64,000 nucleotides of DNA from Rhizobacter sp. OV335. GTDB taxonomy: Bacteria > Pseudomonadota > Gammaproteobacteria > Burkholderiales > Burkholderiaceae_C. The notes below the pieces were generated by a model. That model worked only from the letters and a program-made list of their open reading frames with translations. It was not told the DNA's origin and made no database searches. The stretch spans positions 124,001 to 188,000 of the forward strand of contig NZ_FRCQ01000006.1 of the NCBI RefSeq assembly GCF_900142965.1. Reading direction: 5' to 3'. Below, one piece after another: positions 9,301 through 20,424 of this stretch. Position 1 is the stretch's first letter. The number at the start of each line of letters is the position of its first letter. Made by a program: the position numbers and the translations under genes.

Positions 9301-9682
9301 GGCGTCGCTTCTGCAGCGGAATGTCGATCCGGTAGGCCGGAAAGCCCGCGAAGAGATCCGTGGCATCGCGATCCACCGCGACGTAGCCTTTCTTCTCCAG
9401 CTTCGCGGCCAGCCGGCTCACCTTGGCGATCATTCCGCCGGGCTCGCGCGCCAGCTTCAGGAAATTCACCACCTCGTCGGCGGCCGCACGCCAGTCCTCG
9501 ACGTGCCGCGACAGGCTGGGTTGAGGCGGCAGCACGGGGCCGCGTTCCGAAGGTCGATTGCTCCGGCTGCGCCCGTGTGCCTTCGCGAAGACCCTGCGCT
9601 TGCGGGTTGCGGGCGGTGCGTCGCCTGGTTCGGCGCGCTCCTTGCCGGCCCGATCGATTTTTCTTTGGCTGACAGGGTTCAT
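6368..9682 (-). CDS. Candidate type III secretion effector, 1104 residues
   Basis: No known family could be named. The gene follows a CesT-like chaperone gene by 21 bp, with a GGGGGA ribosome site, which is the usual chaperone-effector layout. The first 60 residues are disordered, Arg/Ser/Pro-rich and begin MNPVSQ, consistent with a secretion signal; an Asp at residue 10 is less typical. Small-residue-rich segments at about 200-232, 325-365 and 445-490 could associate with membrane. The extreme C-terminus has a papain-like looking pair (H1034/H1035 and D1052 in RVYDP), but I could not identify a matching nucleophile. Base composition is visibly less GC-rich than in flanking genes, suggesting transfer. 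Effector status is inference. Confidence 0.7.
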   Translation of the reverse strand: MNPVSQRKIDRAGKERAEPGDAPPATRKRRVFAKAHGRSRSNRPSERGPVLPPQPSLSRHVEDWRAAADEVVNFLKLAREPGGMIAKVSRLAAKLEKKGYVAVDRDATDLFAGFPAYRIDIPLQKRRPTWNDARDASQRLPVFLSRHFRRETGLSNDEGDKHYHVIKPTPDRGFFTQTAYVSTVLPGWATCRVEGAGLSVESAMGGAASTGSVVGGMTGAGNALGGLIDAADQLHAFIDMKSAAKKAAIEIVTSFHALLKVMCHEAGEECAAVPTDAEWIAASQCRQAFARHPKFGAEMSDMSLRCLVATWRDVGVGAPSGLVSLTRIAVGIAAAADGANEALSAAAGALGDVSSGGLAPIGSGFDMGHSTFEHKAWGEKFRLAKDTMAWLKAVKHLPVNDEQSPEHQADRALFNTMLPACWQAHHDIAKHAKFMKRCSYVRFFKGVANSVVAWPLWVAAVATGVTTLGTVPAAVSGSVGTLYLISMGAKLGRNACRKRDQKNDQQAADILIATQCGDGLRKTVRKGWFKGTATRGTFVGGGKVFAGKKTHRVDVQLSPAMGLACFATLVDKIVRDKPLDPEVHVALMRFMIKQGVTALELSMIKQSVLAAARMRKAADAALDDEGDEWHRLLDLQNQLGPCFGLPRGATKLSDGVFLESFFGARLAQRAQSHAQQHPECQRRIKDCLDGAGRLMTEPAQGLELLSRVASNLAEAAPSIHYSHCSDAEMQGIADQLFPGIPPQLFLEKCEHLLAMADQAWRTGDHFEWQVDGLPMHDLAPFCRFVREQWNRDVNATRSVQRALDAAQDEAGQHEILASFSRSRLEAARNGIPAVPGHEADAMAAMKSAIDSHLQARHPIEPEGSRDSYVRRMAVATSDRYPLPWNECDIGFTQRLNDREGFALMINAEVERCMEKGSDLVPAEVLDVLSVTDKHTGRPDYRELLKREESGGDGSRPVINMLLMKQADDLDRLVMPDGPGSIAQIGTKLAARGDGLQLQQSRWNASKDRMPQMLQWSNDLGVCFKRYARDGRLRHHSVMVSRARNGYGFRVYDPATGKESRLLEAPDMGSAIKQYIAMHSRGRHVDSAALDFVDLFRVQARRQGA

Positions 9683-9703
9683 CGCATGTCCCCCTTGGCC
9701 ACT

Positions 9704-10165
9704 TCAGTATTGAGCCGACATCGGAAACTGCGCGGCAGCATCGCTGACAGCGGACGGCCTCTCCAGCAACTCGCTCAATGCGTCCTCCCAGGCATCGACG
9801 ATTCCCCCGAGCTGGCCTTCGATCACCTCGCCGAGGACCTCGGCGTCGACAAGCTCAGCCGCTTCGAGGTGCACGCAAAGTCTGATGTGACCGGTCTGCG
9901 GCCGCAGGCTCATCACGGGTTGCCGCAGTCCATCGGCCTGGTGGTTGAATTGCAGCAGCAACCGGCAGCAGGCGAGTTCGACGGACGCCGGTGGCGGCCC
10001 GAGATCGATCGTGATGCGGCACCGGTCGATCGCCTCGATGAATTCGATCCGCAGCGGGTACCCGTCGATCGAGAGCAGGCAATCCTTCAACAGCTGGTGC
10101 GGATCCTCCAGGCCCTGCGCCTCACAGAACCGGTGGATGGCCTGCTCATAGTGCTCGATGCTCAT
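9704..10165 (-). CDS. CesT-like type III secretion chaperone
   Basis: 153 residues from the ATG at 10165, preceded by GAAGG; an upstream TTG at 10234 is less likely. The protein is small and acidic. It shows the class I chaperone pattern: an N-terminal helix (IEHYEQAIHRFCEAQGLE), a strand pair reading LLKDCLLSIDGYPLRIEF, a strand DRCRITIDLG, a second helix-strand unit, and an amphipathic C-terminal helix (about 112-135). Such chaperones dimerise and hold the N-terminal region of one effector in a secretion-competent state. The protein encoded immediately downstream is the obvious client. The assignment rests on fold-level pattern and context. Confidence 0.72.
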   Translation of the reverse strand: MSIEHYEQAIHRFCEAQGLEDPHQLLKDCLLSIDGYPLRIEFIEAIDRCRITIDLGPPPASVELACCRLLLQFNHQADGLRQPVMSLRPQTGHIRLCVHLEAAELVDAEVLGEVIEGQLGGIVDAWEDALSELLERPSAVSDAAAQFPMSAQY

Positions 10166-10257
10166 GTCCGATGCCTTCACGGTCGGGTACGTGTCATTCA
10201 AACGGCCCCCCGATCGACTCGATCCGATCGCCAATCACACCCGGGGACGATGGTTGC

Positions 10258-10285
10258 TGAGTGACCTTCGCCGGGAATTCGTTCG
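10258..10285 (-). promoter_or_regulatory. Degenerate hrp-box-like promoter upstream of the chaperone gene
   Basis: On the minus strand the sequence reads CGAACG, 15 bases, then TCACTCA. Compared with GGAACC-N15/16-CCACNNA it keeps the GAAC and CAC..A cores and the 15-base spacing, but misses three outer bases. It lies about 93 bp before the chaperone ATG. Confidence 0.35.
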
Positions 10286-10315
10286 CTGTTCAGATGAACT
10301 GGTCAGAAACCCGCA

Positions 10316-11194
10316 TCAAACCGGCGTCACGCTCACCGACACATCGAGCTGCTGCTCGCCACCGCCCAGGATCACGCCGCGCAGCGGCACCACGTCGGCG
10401 AAGTCGGCGCCCCAGGCGAGCGTGATGTAGCGCTCGTCGGCCAGCTGGTTGTTGGTGGGATCGAACTCGACCCAGCCGTGCGCCGGCGAGTACGCGGCCA
10501 CCCACGCATGCGACGCATCGACGCCGAGCAGCCGCGGCTGCCCTGGCGGCGGGTCGGTCAGCAGGTAGCCCGACACGTAGCGCGCCGGCAGCCCGTGGCC
10601 GCGCAGGCAGGCGATCATCAAATGCGCGAAGTCCTGGCAGACGCCGCGCTTCTGGTACAGCACCTCGTCGACCGAGGTGCTGACGGTGGTCGCACCCGCC
10701 TCGAACTCGAAATCGTCATGGATCGCCTGCGTCAGCGCCGACAGCGATTCGAACCAGTCGCGGCCCGGCGCCAACGCAGCCCGCGCATACAGCCGCGCGC
10801 CTTCGGACAAGGGCACCAGCACCGTCGGTTCGCACATGCGCGCCGGCTCCAGCGCACCGAGTGTCGGTGTGTTGCGCACCGCATCGCGCACCGATTCCCA
10901 GGGCTGCGCCGCCGACGCCCACACCGGCCGCGTGCCCACCTCGACCGTGCAGGCCATGCGCACCCGCAGCAGCCGGTGCGCGCCATGCAGCCCGAAATGC
11001 GTGACGGCGTTGCCGAAGCTGTCGGGCGCCTCGTGACGCTCGTCGGGCGGCGGGTCGATCTGCAGCGAATGCGCCAGCAGCTTCTGCCACGGCAGGTCAC
11101 GCGGCGCGAGCCGGGCCAGTTGCCACGATTGAGACACCGGCGCGGCGTACGCGTAGCGCGTCTCGTGCTCGACGGTGTAGCGGACGGCCGGCAT
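10316..11194 (-). CDS. Transglutaminase-like protein (bacterial transglutaminase N-terminal plus core domain)
   Basis: 292 residues. An N-terminal beta-domain (about 1-95) precedes the transglutaminase core, with catalytic triad C186 (GVCQDFAH), H229 (ASHAWV) and D245 (EFDPTN). The start codon overlaps the stop of the preceding gene by one base (TGATG), so the two are translationally coupled. It is the last gene of a six-gene operon of ATP-grasp, alpha-E and transglutaminase modules. In such systems the transglutaminase-like member is thought to act as a peptidase or amide-group transferase on the product of the ATP-grasp enzyme. No signal peptide is seen, so it is probably cytoplasmic. Confidence 0.88.
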   Translation of the reverse strand: MPAVRYTVEHETRYAYAAPVSQSWQLARLAPRDLPWQKLLAHSLQIDPPPDERHEAPDSFGNAVTHFGLHGAHRLLRVRMACTVEVGTRPVWASAAQPWESVRDAVRNTPTLGALEPARMCEPTVLVPLSEGARLYARAALAPGRDWFESLSALTQAIHDDFEFEAGATTVSTSVDEVLYQKRGVCQDFAHLMIACLRGHGLPARYVSGYLLTDPPPGQPRLLGVDASHAWVAAYSPAHGWVEFDPTNNQLADERYITLAWGADFADVVPLRGVILGGGEQQLDVSVSVTPV

Positions 11195-13671
11195 CACGCG
11201 ACCAGCGAGAGCACGCTGCGCGACGCGGCGTGCGAGAAGAACTTCAGCGTCAGCTCGTCCGACACCGTGTACGCGGCGCGCTGCAGCTGGTCGATCACCG
11301 CCGCCAGCGCCTCGCTCTCCGGGTGCAGGTCGTGCGCACCGAGCGCCAGCAGCGCCGCCTGCGCCGGCCCGAGCACGTCGCTCGCGAAGCGGCCGTGCGT
11401 GCGCTCGAGCCTGTCGGTGTATTCCACCAGCCCCTTCACCTGGAAGGCCACCGAGCGCGGGTTGGTGTCGTCGCGCAGCAGCAGGTCGAGCACCGGCAGC
11501 CACTCCGGCGCCACCAGGTAGCGCGAACGGTAGGTGACGGTGGAGTCGGTCAGCTCCAGCAGCCAGTCGAGCCCGCTGCTGCGGCCTTCGCGCGTGGCGA
11601 CCTTCAGCGTCTGGCACAGGGTCGACAGCCGTTCGATGCGCCGCCCGATCGACAGGAAGCGCCACGAGGTGCTGCGCGTCATGCCGTCGAGCACGAAACC
11701 CGACAGCGTCATCATCGACGTGACCGCGCGGTCCAGCCAGGCCAGCGCCAGCGCCAGCGAGCCGCCGCGCTGGAACACCGGGTCGGCGATCAGCTGGTTC
11801 AGCGTGCGCCAGTTGTCGGCCGACAGGCGGTCGCGCAGGCTGAAGGCCACGCGCAGCAGTTGCCGCAGCCGCACGCTCAGGCCTTCGTCCGGGTGCGTCG
11901 CGGCGCGCAGCAGCTCGGTGCCCACGTCGTCGAGCGAGTCGATCAGGCCCATGCGCTTCGCGAGCGCGAGCGTCGGCGTCAGGCCGTCTTCCGGGTCGTC
12001 GGCGCGCGCATCGACATTGCCCAGCACACCGGCCACCGCGACACGCAGCAGCCGCGCCGAGGCATCGCAGCGCTCGCCGTAGCGGCCGAACCAGAACAGG
12101 TTCTCGGCGGTGCGCGACGGCACGTTGCCCTTGGTCGTCGCCAGGTCGGCCGGCGTCACGGTGCGTGTCAGCAGCGAGAACGACGCGTTGACCGGCCGGT
12201 CGGACAGCACCCAGGTGTCCTTCGAGCGGCCGCCGCGCTGCATGCCGATCACGCGGTCGTCTTCGTCGCCGGCCACGCGGGTCAGGCCGCCGGGCATCAC
12301 GCGCCAGCCGTTCGGCGTCGCGACCGCGAACACCCGCAGCCCGACGGTGCGCGCGCTCAGGTGTTCGCCATGGCGGGCGGTGCCACGCTGCTCGCGCTCG
12401 AGCACCGGTGCCTGCGACACGTGCACCCACTCCTGCGCGACGTAGCGCTGCGGGCGTGCCGCCACGCGGGCCCGCAGCAGCACGCGCTCGTCGTCGGAGA
12501 GGTCGGCACCGAACACCGCCGGCTCGCCGGCCGAGCGGTCCAGCGGCTTGATGATCAGGTGGTCGATGCGTTTCCAGGCGTCGTCGAACGCCGCCGGCTC
12601 GCCCAGCCACCAGGTGGCGACCGACGGCAGCAGCAGCGGCTCGCCGAGCAGCTGTTCGCTGAGCTGCGGCAGGTAGCCGAGCAGCGCGCCGGATTCGAGC
12701 ACGCCCGAGCCGAGCGCATTGGCCAGCAGCACGGTGCCGCGGCGTGCGCAGTCGGTGAGGCCGGCCACGCCGAGCGCCGAATCGGAGCGCAGCTCGAGCG
12801 GATCGCAGTAGTCGTCGTCCTGGCGGCGCAGCAGCGCGTGCACCCGCTTCAGGCCGTCGACGGTCTTCATCCAGACGCGGCCGTCGCGCACCGTCAGGTC
12901 GCTGCCCTCGACGAGCGCGAAGCCGAGGTAGCGCGCCAGCAGCGCGTGCTCGAAGTAGGTCTCGTTGTACGGGCCCGGCGTCAGCAGGCCGATCAGCGGC
13001 GGACCGTCCCCCTTCGGGGCCAGGCGCAGCAACGATTCGCGCAGGTTCGAGAAGAACGAGGCCAGGTGCTGCACGTGCAGGTCGCGGAACATCTGCGGGA
13101 ACACCCGCGAGACGACCAGCCGGTTCTCCAGCGCGTAGCCGGCGCCCGACGGCGCCTGCGTGCGGTCATTGACGACCCACCAGCGGCCGTCGGGCGAGCG
13201 CGCGAGGTCGGCCGCGTACTGGAACAGGTGCACGCCGCCGGGCGGGCGGATGCCCTGCACCTGGTGCAGGAAGCCGCTGTGGCCGAACACCACCGACGGC
13301 GGCACGCTGCCGTTGCGCAGCAGCTCCTGCGGGCCATAGATGTCGGTCAGCACGCGGTTCAGCAGTTCGGCGCGCTGCGCGATGCCGGCCTCGATCTCGT
13401 CCCATTCGGTGGGCGAGATCAGCAGCGGCAGCGGGTCGACCTCCCACGGGCGGTCGGCGCCCTGCGGATCGGCGTAGACGTTGTAGGTGATCCCGTTCTC
13501 GCGGATCTCGCGTTCCATCAGCGACAAGGTGTCGCCGATGTCGGGGCCCTGGCGCTGGGCCAGGGTCTTCAGGAAGGCTTCCCAGTGGGGCCGGGGTTCG
13601 CCGGCCGCGGCGAGCAACTCGTCGTAGCGGCCCTCATTGACGGCGTATCCCTCAAGCAATGTTCTGAGCAT
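11194..13671 (-). CDS. Circularly permuted ATP-grasp protein fused to an alpha-E domain
   Basis: 825 residues. Residues 1 to about 500 form the circularly permuted type 2 ATP-grasp ligase (SGFLHQVQGI, ENRLVVSRVFPQMF, LTPGPYNETYFEH, ending in GGRSKDTWVLSD). Residues from about 515 to the end form the helical alpha-E domain (SRTAENLFWFGRYGERCDAS onward). Elsewhere in this operon the same two modules are separate genes, so this one is a natural fusion and supports physical interaction. The ATP-grasp domain is expected to form an amide bond using ATP. Substrates are unknown. Confidence 0.9.
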   Translation of the reverse strand: MLRTLLEGYAVNEGRYDELLAAAGEPRPHWEAFLKTLAQRQGPDIGDTLSLMEREIRENGITYNVYADPQGADRPWEVDPLPLLISPTEWDEIEAGIAQRAELLNRVLTDIYGPQELLRNGSVPPSVVFGHSGFLHQVQGIRPPGGVHLFQYAADLARSPDGRWWVVNDRTQAPSGAGYALENRLVVSRVFPQMFRDLHVQHLASFFSNLRESLLRLAPKGDGPPLIGLLTPGPYNETYFEHALLARYLGFALVEGSDLTVRDGRVWMKTVDGLKRVHALLRRQDDDYCDPLELRSDSALGVAGLTDCARRGTVLLANALGSGVLESGALLGYLPQLSEQLLGEPLLLPSVATWWLGEPAAFDDAWKRIDHLIIKPLDRSAGEPAVFGADLSDDERVLLRARVAARPQRYVAQEWVHVSQAPVLEREQRGTARHGEHLSARTVGLRVFAVATPNGWRVMPGGLTRVAGDEDDRVIGMQRGGRSKDTWVLSDRPVNASFSLLTRTVTPADLATTKGNVPSRTAENLFWFGRYGERCDASARLLRVAVAGVLGNVDARADDPEDGLTPTLALAKRMGLIDSLDDVGTELLRAATHPDEGLSVRLRQLLRVAFSLRDRLSADNWRTLNQLIADPVFQRGGSLALALAWLDRAVTSMMTLSGFVLDGMTRSTSWRFLSIGRRIERLSTLCQTLKVATREGRSSGLDWLLELTDSTVTYRSRYLVAPEWLPVLDLLLRDDTNPRSVAFQVKGLVEYTDRLERTHGRFASDVLGPAQAALLALGAHDLHPESEALAAVIDQLQRAAYTVSDELTLKFFSHAASRSVLSLVA

Positions 13672-13723
13672 GTGTCGACTTCAAACCAGTCGCCAGTTTG
13701 TCACATGCGCATCGCGTCCTGCG

Positions 13724-17053
<3,330 letters not shown>

Positions 17054-17908
17054 TCAGGGCTCCTGGGCGGTGAGCACAGCGGTTTCGGGATGGGGCCTGG
17101 GGTCCGGCGTGGGGGCGTCGTCGAGGACGCCGATGTCCACCGTGACCCGCATGGTTTCGTCGCCGCCGCCTTCGCGCACGCCGCGGATCGGCGAGCAGGC
17201 GGCGTAGTCGGGGCCGACGGCCAGGCGCACATGGCGCTCGTCCATCAGGCAGCGGTGCGTGATGTCGACGCTGAGCCAGCGCCGCGCGGCGGGGTCGACG
17301 CAGATGTCGGCCCAGGCGTGGCTCGCGAGGGCGGGCGCATCGGGCGCGTGGAAATAGCCGCTGACGTAGCGCGCCGGCACGCCGGCGGCGCGGCAGGCGG
17401 CGATGAAGACGTGGGCCTGGTCCTGGCACACGCCGGCACCGAGCGCGAGCGCTTCGGCGGCGCTGGTGCGGGTGGTCGTCTTGCCGCCTTCGTAGGCGAT
17501 GCGGTCGGCCACCGCGAGCGCCAGCGTGAGCGCCCGGGCCTCATCGACCGGGCCGTCGAGGTGCTCGCGGCCCAGCGCGGCGAGCGCGTCGGCAGCCTCG
17601 GTGAGCGGCGTGGCGCGCAGGTAGAAGGCCGGCGGGATGCGGTCGTCGACCAGCAGCGGCGAGGCATGCGTGCGCACGACGCCCGCGGCCCGCACCACGC
17701 CGCGGTAGACGCGCTGGCGCAGGCTCCAGGTGTGGCCGAGGTTGCCGAAGGCATCGCGCTGCGCAAACAGCTGGCCGGGCGCGGACAGGCTCCAGTCGAG
17801 CACCGTCTGGTGCGCGTTCGCCTGCGGCGTGAGGCACAGCGACTGCAGCGCGTACTGCAGCGGCGCGCTGTAGTCGTAGTGCGTGACGTGCCGGATGTCG
17901 AGCTTCAT
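17054..17908 (-). CDS. Transglutaminase-like protein
   Basis: 284 residues with the same two-domain layout as the other two family members in the operon. The catalytic triad is C161 (GVCQDQAHVF), H197 (ASHAWAD) and D215 (SVDITH). The N-terminus starts with the characteristic HVTHYDYSAPL. No export signal is present. It is the third gene of the operon, 22 bp after the alpha-E gene, and directly precedes the DUF2126 protein. Confidence 0.9.
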   Translation of the reverse strand: MKLDIRHVTHYDYSAPLQYALQSLCLTPQANAHQTVLDWSLSAPGQLFAQRDAFGNLGHTWSLRQRVYRGVVRAAGVVRTHASPLLVDDRIPPAFYLRATPLTEAADALAALGREHLDGPVDEARALTLALAVADRIAYEGGKTTTRTSAAEALALGAGVCQDQAHVFIAACRAAGVPARYVSGYFHAPDAPALASHAWADICVDPAARRWLSVDITHRCLMDERHVRLAVGPDYAACSPIRGVREGGGDETMRVTVDIGVLDDAPTPDPRPHPETAVLTAQEP

Positions 17909-17930
17909 CCGGTGGCCCGCGCACGAGGCG

Positions 17931-18914
17931 TCATGCCGCCACCGGCACCAGGAAGTCGCGGCTGATGCCCACCCCCAGCGTGCCGACGCGTTCGAGGAAC
18001 TGCGTGAGGAACGCGTGCAGGCCGGTCGCGAGGATCTCGTCGATGCGGCCGAAGCGCAGGTCGGCCTGCAGCCGGCCGGCGCGGCGCAGCGTGTCGGACG
18101 ACTGCTCGTTGGCCACCTGGCGCAGGTTGTTGACGACCTCGTCCATGCAGGCCGCGAGCGAGCGCGGCATGTCGGCGCGCAGGATCAGCAGCTCGGCCAC
18201 TTTCTCGGGCTTGATGACGTTGCGGTAGGCCTTGCGGTAGACCTCGAAGCCGGACACCGAGCGCAGGATCGCCGACCAGTGGTAGAAGTCGTACTCCTGG
18301 TCCTTGCCGTTGCCGTTGCCATTGGTGCCCATCGAGCCGGTGCCGAAGAACTCGCTCTCGACCGCGTGGAACTTCACGTCCAGCATGCGGGCGGTGTTGT
18401 CGGCGCGCTCCAGAAAGCTGCCGATGCGCAGGAAGTGGAAGGCCTCGTCCTGCAGCATCGTGCCCACCGTCACGCCGCGCGACAGGTGCGAGCGGAACTT
18501 GACCCATTCGAAGCCCTCGCCGGGGTCCTTCTGGAAGGTCTTGTGGCGCAGCATGCGCTGGAACTCGAGCCAGGTCTGGTTCTGCGTCTCCCAGACCTCG
18601 GTGGTCAGCGTGCCGCGCACCGCGCGGGCGTTCTCGCGCGCGGCCATCAGGCAGCTGTAGATGCTCGACGGGTTGCGCTCGTCGCTCACCATGTAGTCCA
18701 TCACGCGGCGGGCATCGATCTCGCCGTAGCGCGACGCGTAGTCGGGGCTCAGTTCGGAGATGCTCAGCAGGCCCTTCCAGCCGTTGACCGCGGCATCGGC
18801 CGATTGCGGCAGCAGCGAGGTCTGGTAGTTGACGTCCAGCATGCGGGCGGTGTTCTCGGCCCGCTCCATGTAGCGGGCCATCCAGAAGAGGTGGTCGGCG
18901 GTTCTCGACAGCAT
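17931..18914 (-). CDS. Alpha-E domain protein
   Basis: 327 residues, all helical, starting MLSRTADHLFWMARYMERAE, the hallmark of the alpha-E domain. A second copy of the motif (FLRIGSFLERADNTARMLDV) appears near residue 165, an internal duplication typical of the family. A short Asn/Gly stretch (GTNGNGNG, near residue 200) looks like a loop insertion. Alpha-E proteins occur almost exclusively beside circularly permuted ATP-grasp enzymes and are presumed partners. The gene lies 25 bp after the ATP-grasp gene. Confidence 0.9.
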   Translation of the reverse strand: MLSRTADHLFWMARYMERAENTARMLDVNYQTSLLPQSADAAVNGWKGLLSISELSPDYASRYGEIDARRVMDYMVSDERNPSSIYSCLMAARENARAVRGTLTTEVWETQNQTWLEFQRMLRHKTFQKDPGEGFEWVKFRSHLSRGVTVGTMLQDEAFHFLRIGSFLERADNTARMLDVKFHAVESEFFGTGSMGTNGNGNGKDQEYDFYHWSAILRSVSGFEVYRKAYRNVIKPEKVAELLILRADMPRSLAACMDEVVNNLRQVANEQSSDTLRRAGRLQADLRFGRIDEILATGLHAFLTQFLERVGTLGVGISRDFLVPVAA

Positions 18915-18939
18915 CGTTGGTCTCCCCTTTTCTCAGGCT

Positions 18940-20376
18940 TCAGGCTTCCAGAACCCAGGTGTCTTTCGTGCCCCCGCCCTGCGACGAGTTGACGACCAGC
19001 GAGCCTTCCTTCAGCGCGACGCGCGTCAGCCCGCCCGGCACCATCTGCACCGTCTTGCCGCTCAGCACGAACGGGCGCAGGTCGATGTGGCGCGGCGCGA
19101 TGCCGCTCTCGACGAAGGTCGGGCAGGTCGACAGGCTCAGCGTGGGCTGCGCGATGTAGCCGCCCGGGTTGGCCTCGAGCACCTTGCGGAAATCGGCGAT
19201 CTCGTCCTTCGTGGCGGCCGGGCCGACCAGCATGCCGTAGCCGCCGGCGCCGTGCACCTCTTTCACGACCAGCTCGCCCAGGTGCGCCAGCACGTACTTG
19301 AGGTCTTCGGCATCGCGGCACTGGTACGTCGGCACGTTGTTCAGGATCGGTTTCTCGCCGAGGTAGAACTCGATCATCTTCGGCACGTAGGGGTAGATCG
19401 ACTTGTCGTCGGCCACGCCGGTGCCGATGGCGTTCGACAGCGTCACGTTGCCGGCGCGGTAGACGCTGAGCAGCCCGGCGCAGCCGAGCGTCGAATCGGG
19501 GCGGAAGGCGAGCGGATCGAGGAAGTCGTCGTCGACGCGGCGGTAGATCACGTCGACGCGCTTCGGGCCCTGCGTCGTGCGCATGTAGACGAAGTTGTCC
19601 TTGACGAACAGGTCCTGCCCCTCGACCAGTTCGACGCCCATCTGCTGCGCGAGGAAGGCGTGCTCGAAGTAGGCGCTGTTGTACATGCCGGGCGTCAGCA
19701 CCACGACGGTCGGGTCGTTGACGGCGGCCGGCGCGACCGCGCGCAGGGTCTCGAGCAGCAGGTCGGGGTAGTGCGCGACCGGCGCCACGCGGTGCTGGCT
19801 GAACAGGTCCGGGAACAGCCGCATCATCATCTTGCGGTTCTCGAGCATGTAGCTCACGCCGCTGGGCACGCGCAGGTTGTCTTCGAGCACGTAGTACGAG
19901 CCGCTGCCGTCGGGGTTGGCGGCGCGCACGATGTCGATGCCGGAGATGTGCGAATAGACGCCGCCCGGCACGTCGACGCCCATCATCTCGGGGCGGAACT
20001 GCGCGTTCTTGAAGATCTGGTCGCCGGGGACGATGCCGGCCTTGATGATCTCCTGGCCGTGGTAGACGTCGTGGATGAAGCGGTTCAGCGCGGTCACGCG
20101 CTGGCGCAGGCCGGCTTCCATGCTCGTCCACTCGGACGCGGGGATCACGCGCGGGATCAGGTCGAACGGGATCAGGCGTTCGGTGCCGGAGCCGTCTTCG
20201 TCCTTCGCGCCGTACACCGCGAAGGTGATGCCGACGCGGCGGAAGATCATCTCGGCTTCTTCGCGGCGCGAGCGCATCACGTCGCCCGGTTGCTGGGCCA
20301 GCCAACGCTCGTACACCCGGTAGTGGTCGCGCACCGTGGTGCTGGTGGCCTGCATCTCGTCGAAGCTTGCTCTCAT
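18940..20376 (-). CDS. Circularly permuted type 2 ATP-grasp protein
   Basis: 478 residues, a standalone version of the ATP-grasp half of the 825-residue fusion further down the operon. Recognisable blocks are FDLIPRVIPASEWTSMEAGL, YYVLEDNLRVPSGVSYMLEN, LTPGMYNSAYFEHAFLAQQM, VKEVHGAGGYGM and the terminal GGTKDTWVLE. It is the first gene of the operon; the putative promoter must lie in or before the 48 bp separating it from comEC. Expected role is ATP-dependent amide ligation, substrate unknown. Confidence 0.92.
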   Translation of the reverse strand: MRASFDEMQATSTTVRDHYRVYERWLAQQPGDVMRSRREEAEMIFRRVGITFAVYGAKDEDGSGTERLIPFDLIPRVIPASEWTSMEAGLRQRVTALNRFIHDVYHGQEIIKAGIVPGDQIFKNAQFRPEMMGVDVPGGVYSHISGIDIVRAANPDGSGSYYVLEDNLRVPSGVSYMLENRKMMMRLFPDLFSQHRVAPVAHYPDLLLETLRAVAPAAVNDPTVVVLTPGMYNSAYFEHAFLAQQMGVELVEGQDLFVKDNFVYMRTTQGPKRVDVIYRRVDDDFLDPLAFRPDSTLGCAGLLSVYRAGNVTLSNAIGTGVADDKSIYPYVPKMIEFYLGEKPILNNVPTYQCRDAEDLKYVLAHLGELVVKEVHGAGGYGMLVGPAATKDEIADFRKVLEANPGGYIAQPTLSLSTCPTFVESGIAPRHIDLRPFVLSGKTVQMVPGGLTRVALKEGSLVVNSSQGGGTKDTWVLEA

Positions 20377-20424
20377 CGGTTCAGTCTCCTCGTACTCAGG
20401 GTAGCAAATTCCAGGCCATTCACG

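Noticed and set aside
9704..10234. Longer chaperone start at the TTG 10234
   Set aside because: The ATG at 10165 has a GAAGG site and begins the first family helix; the extra 23 residues have no matching character.
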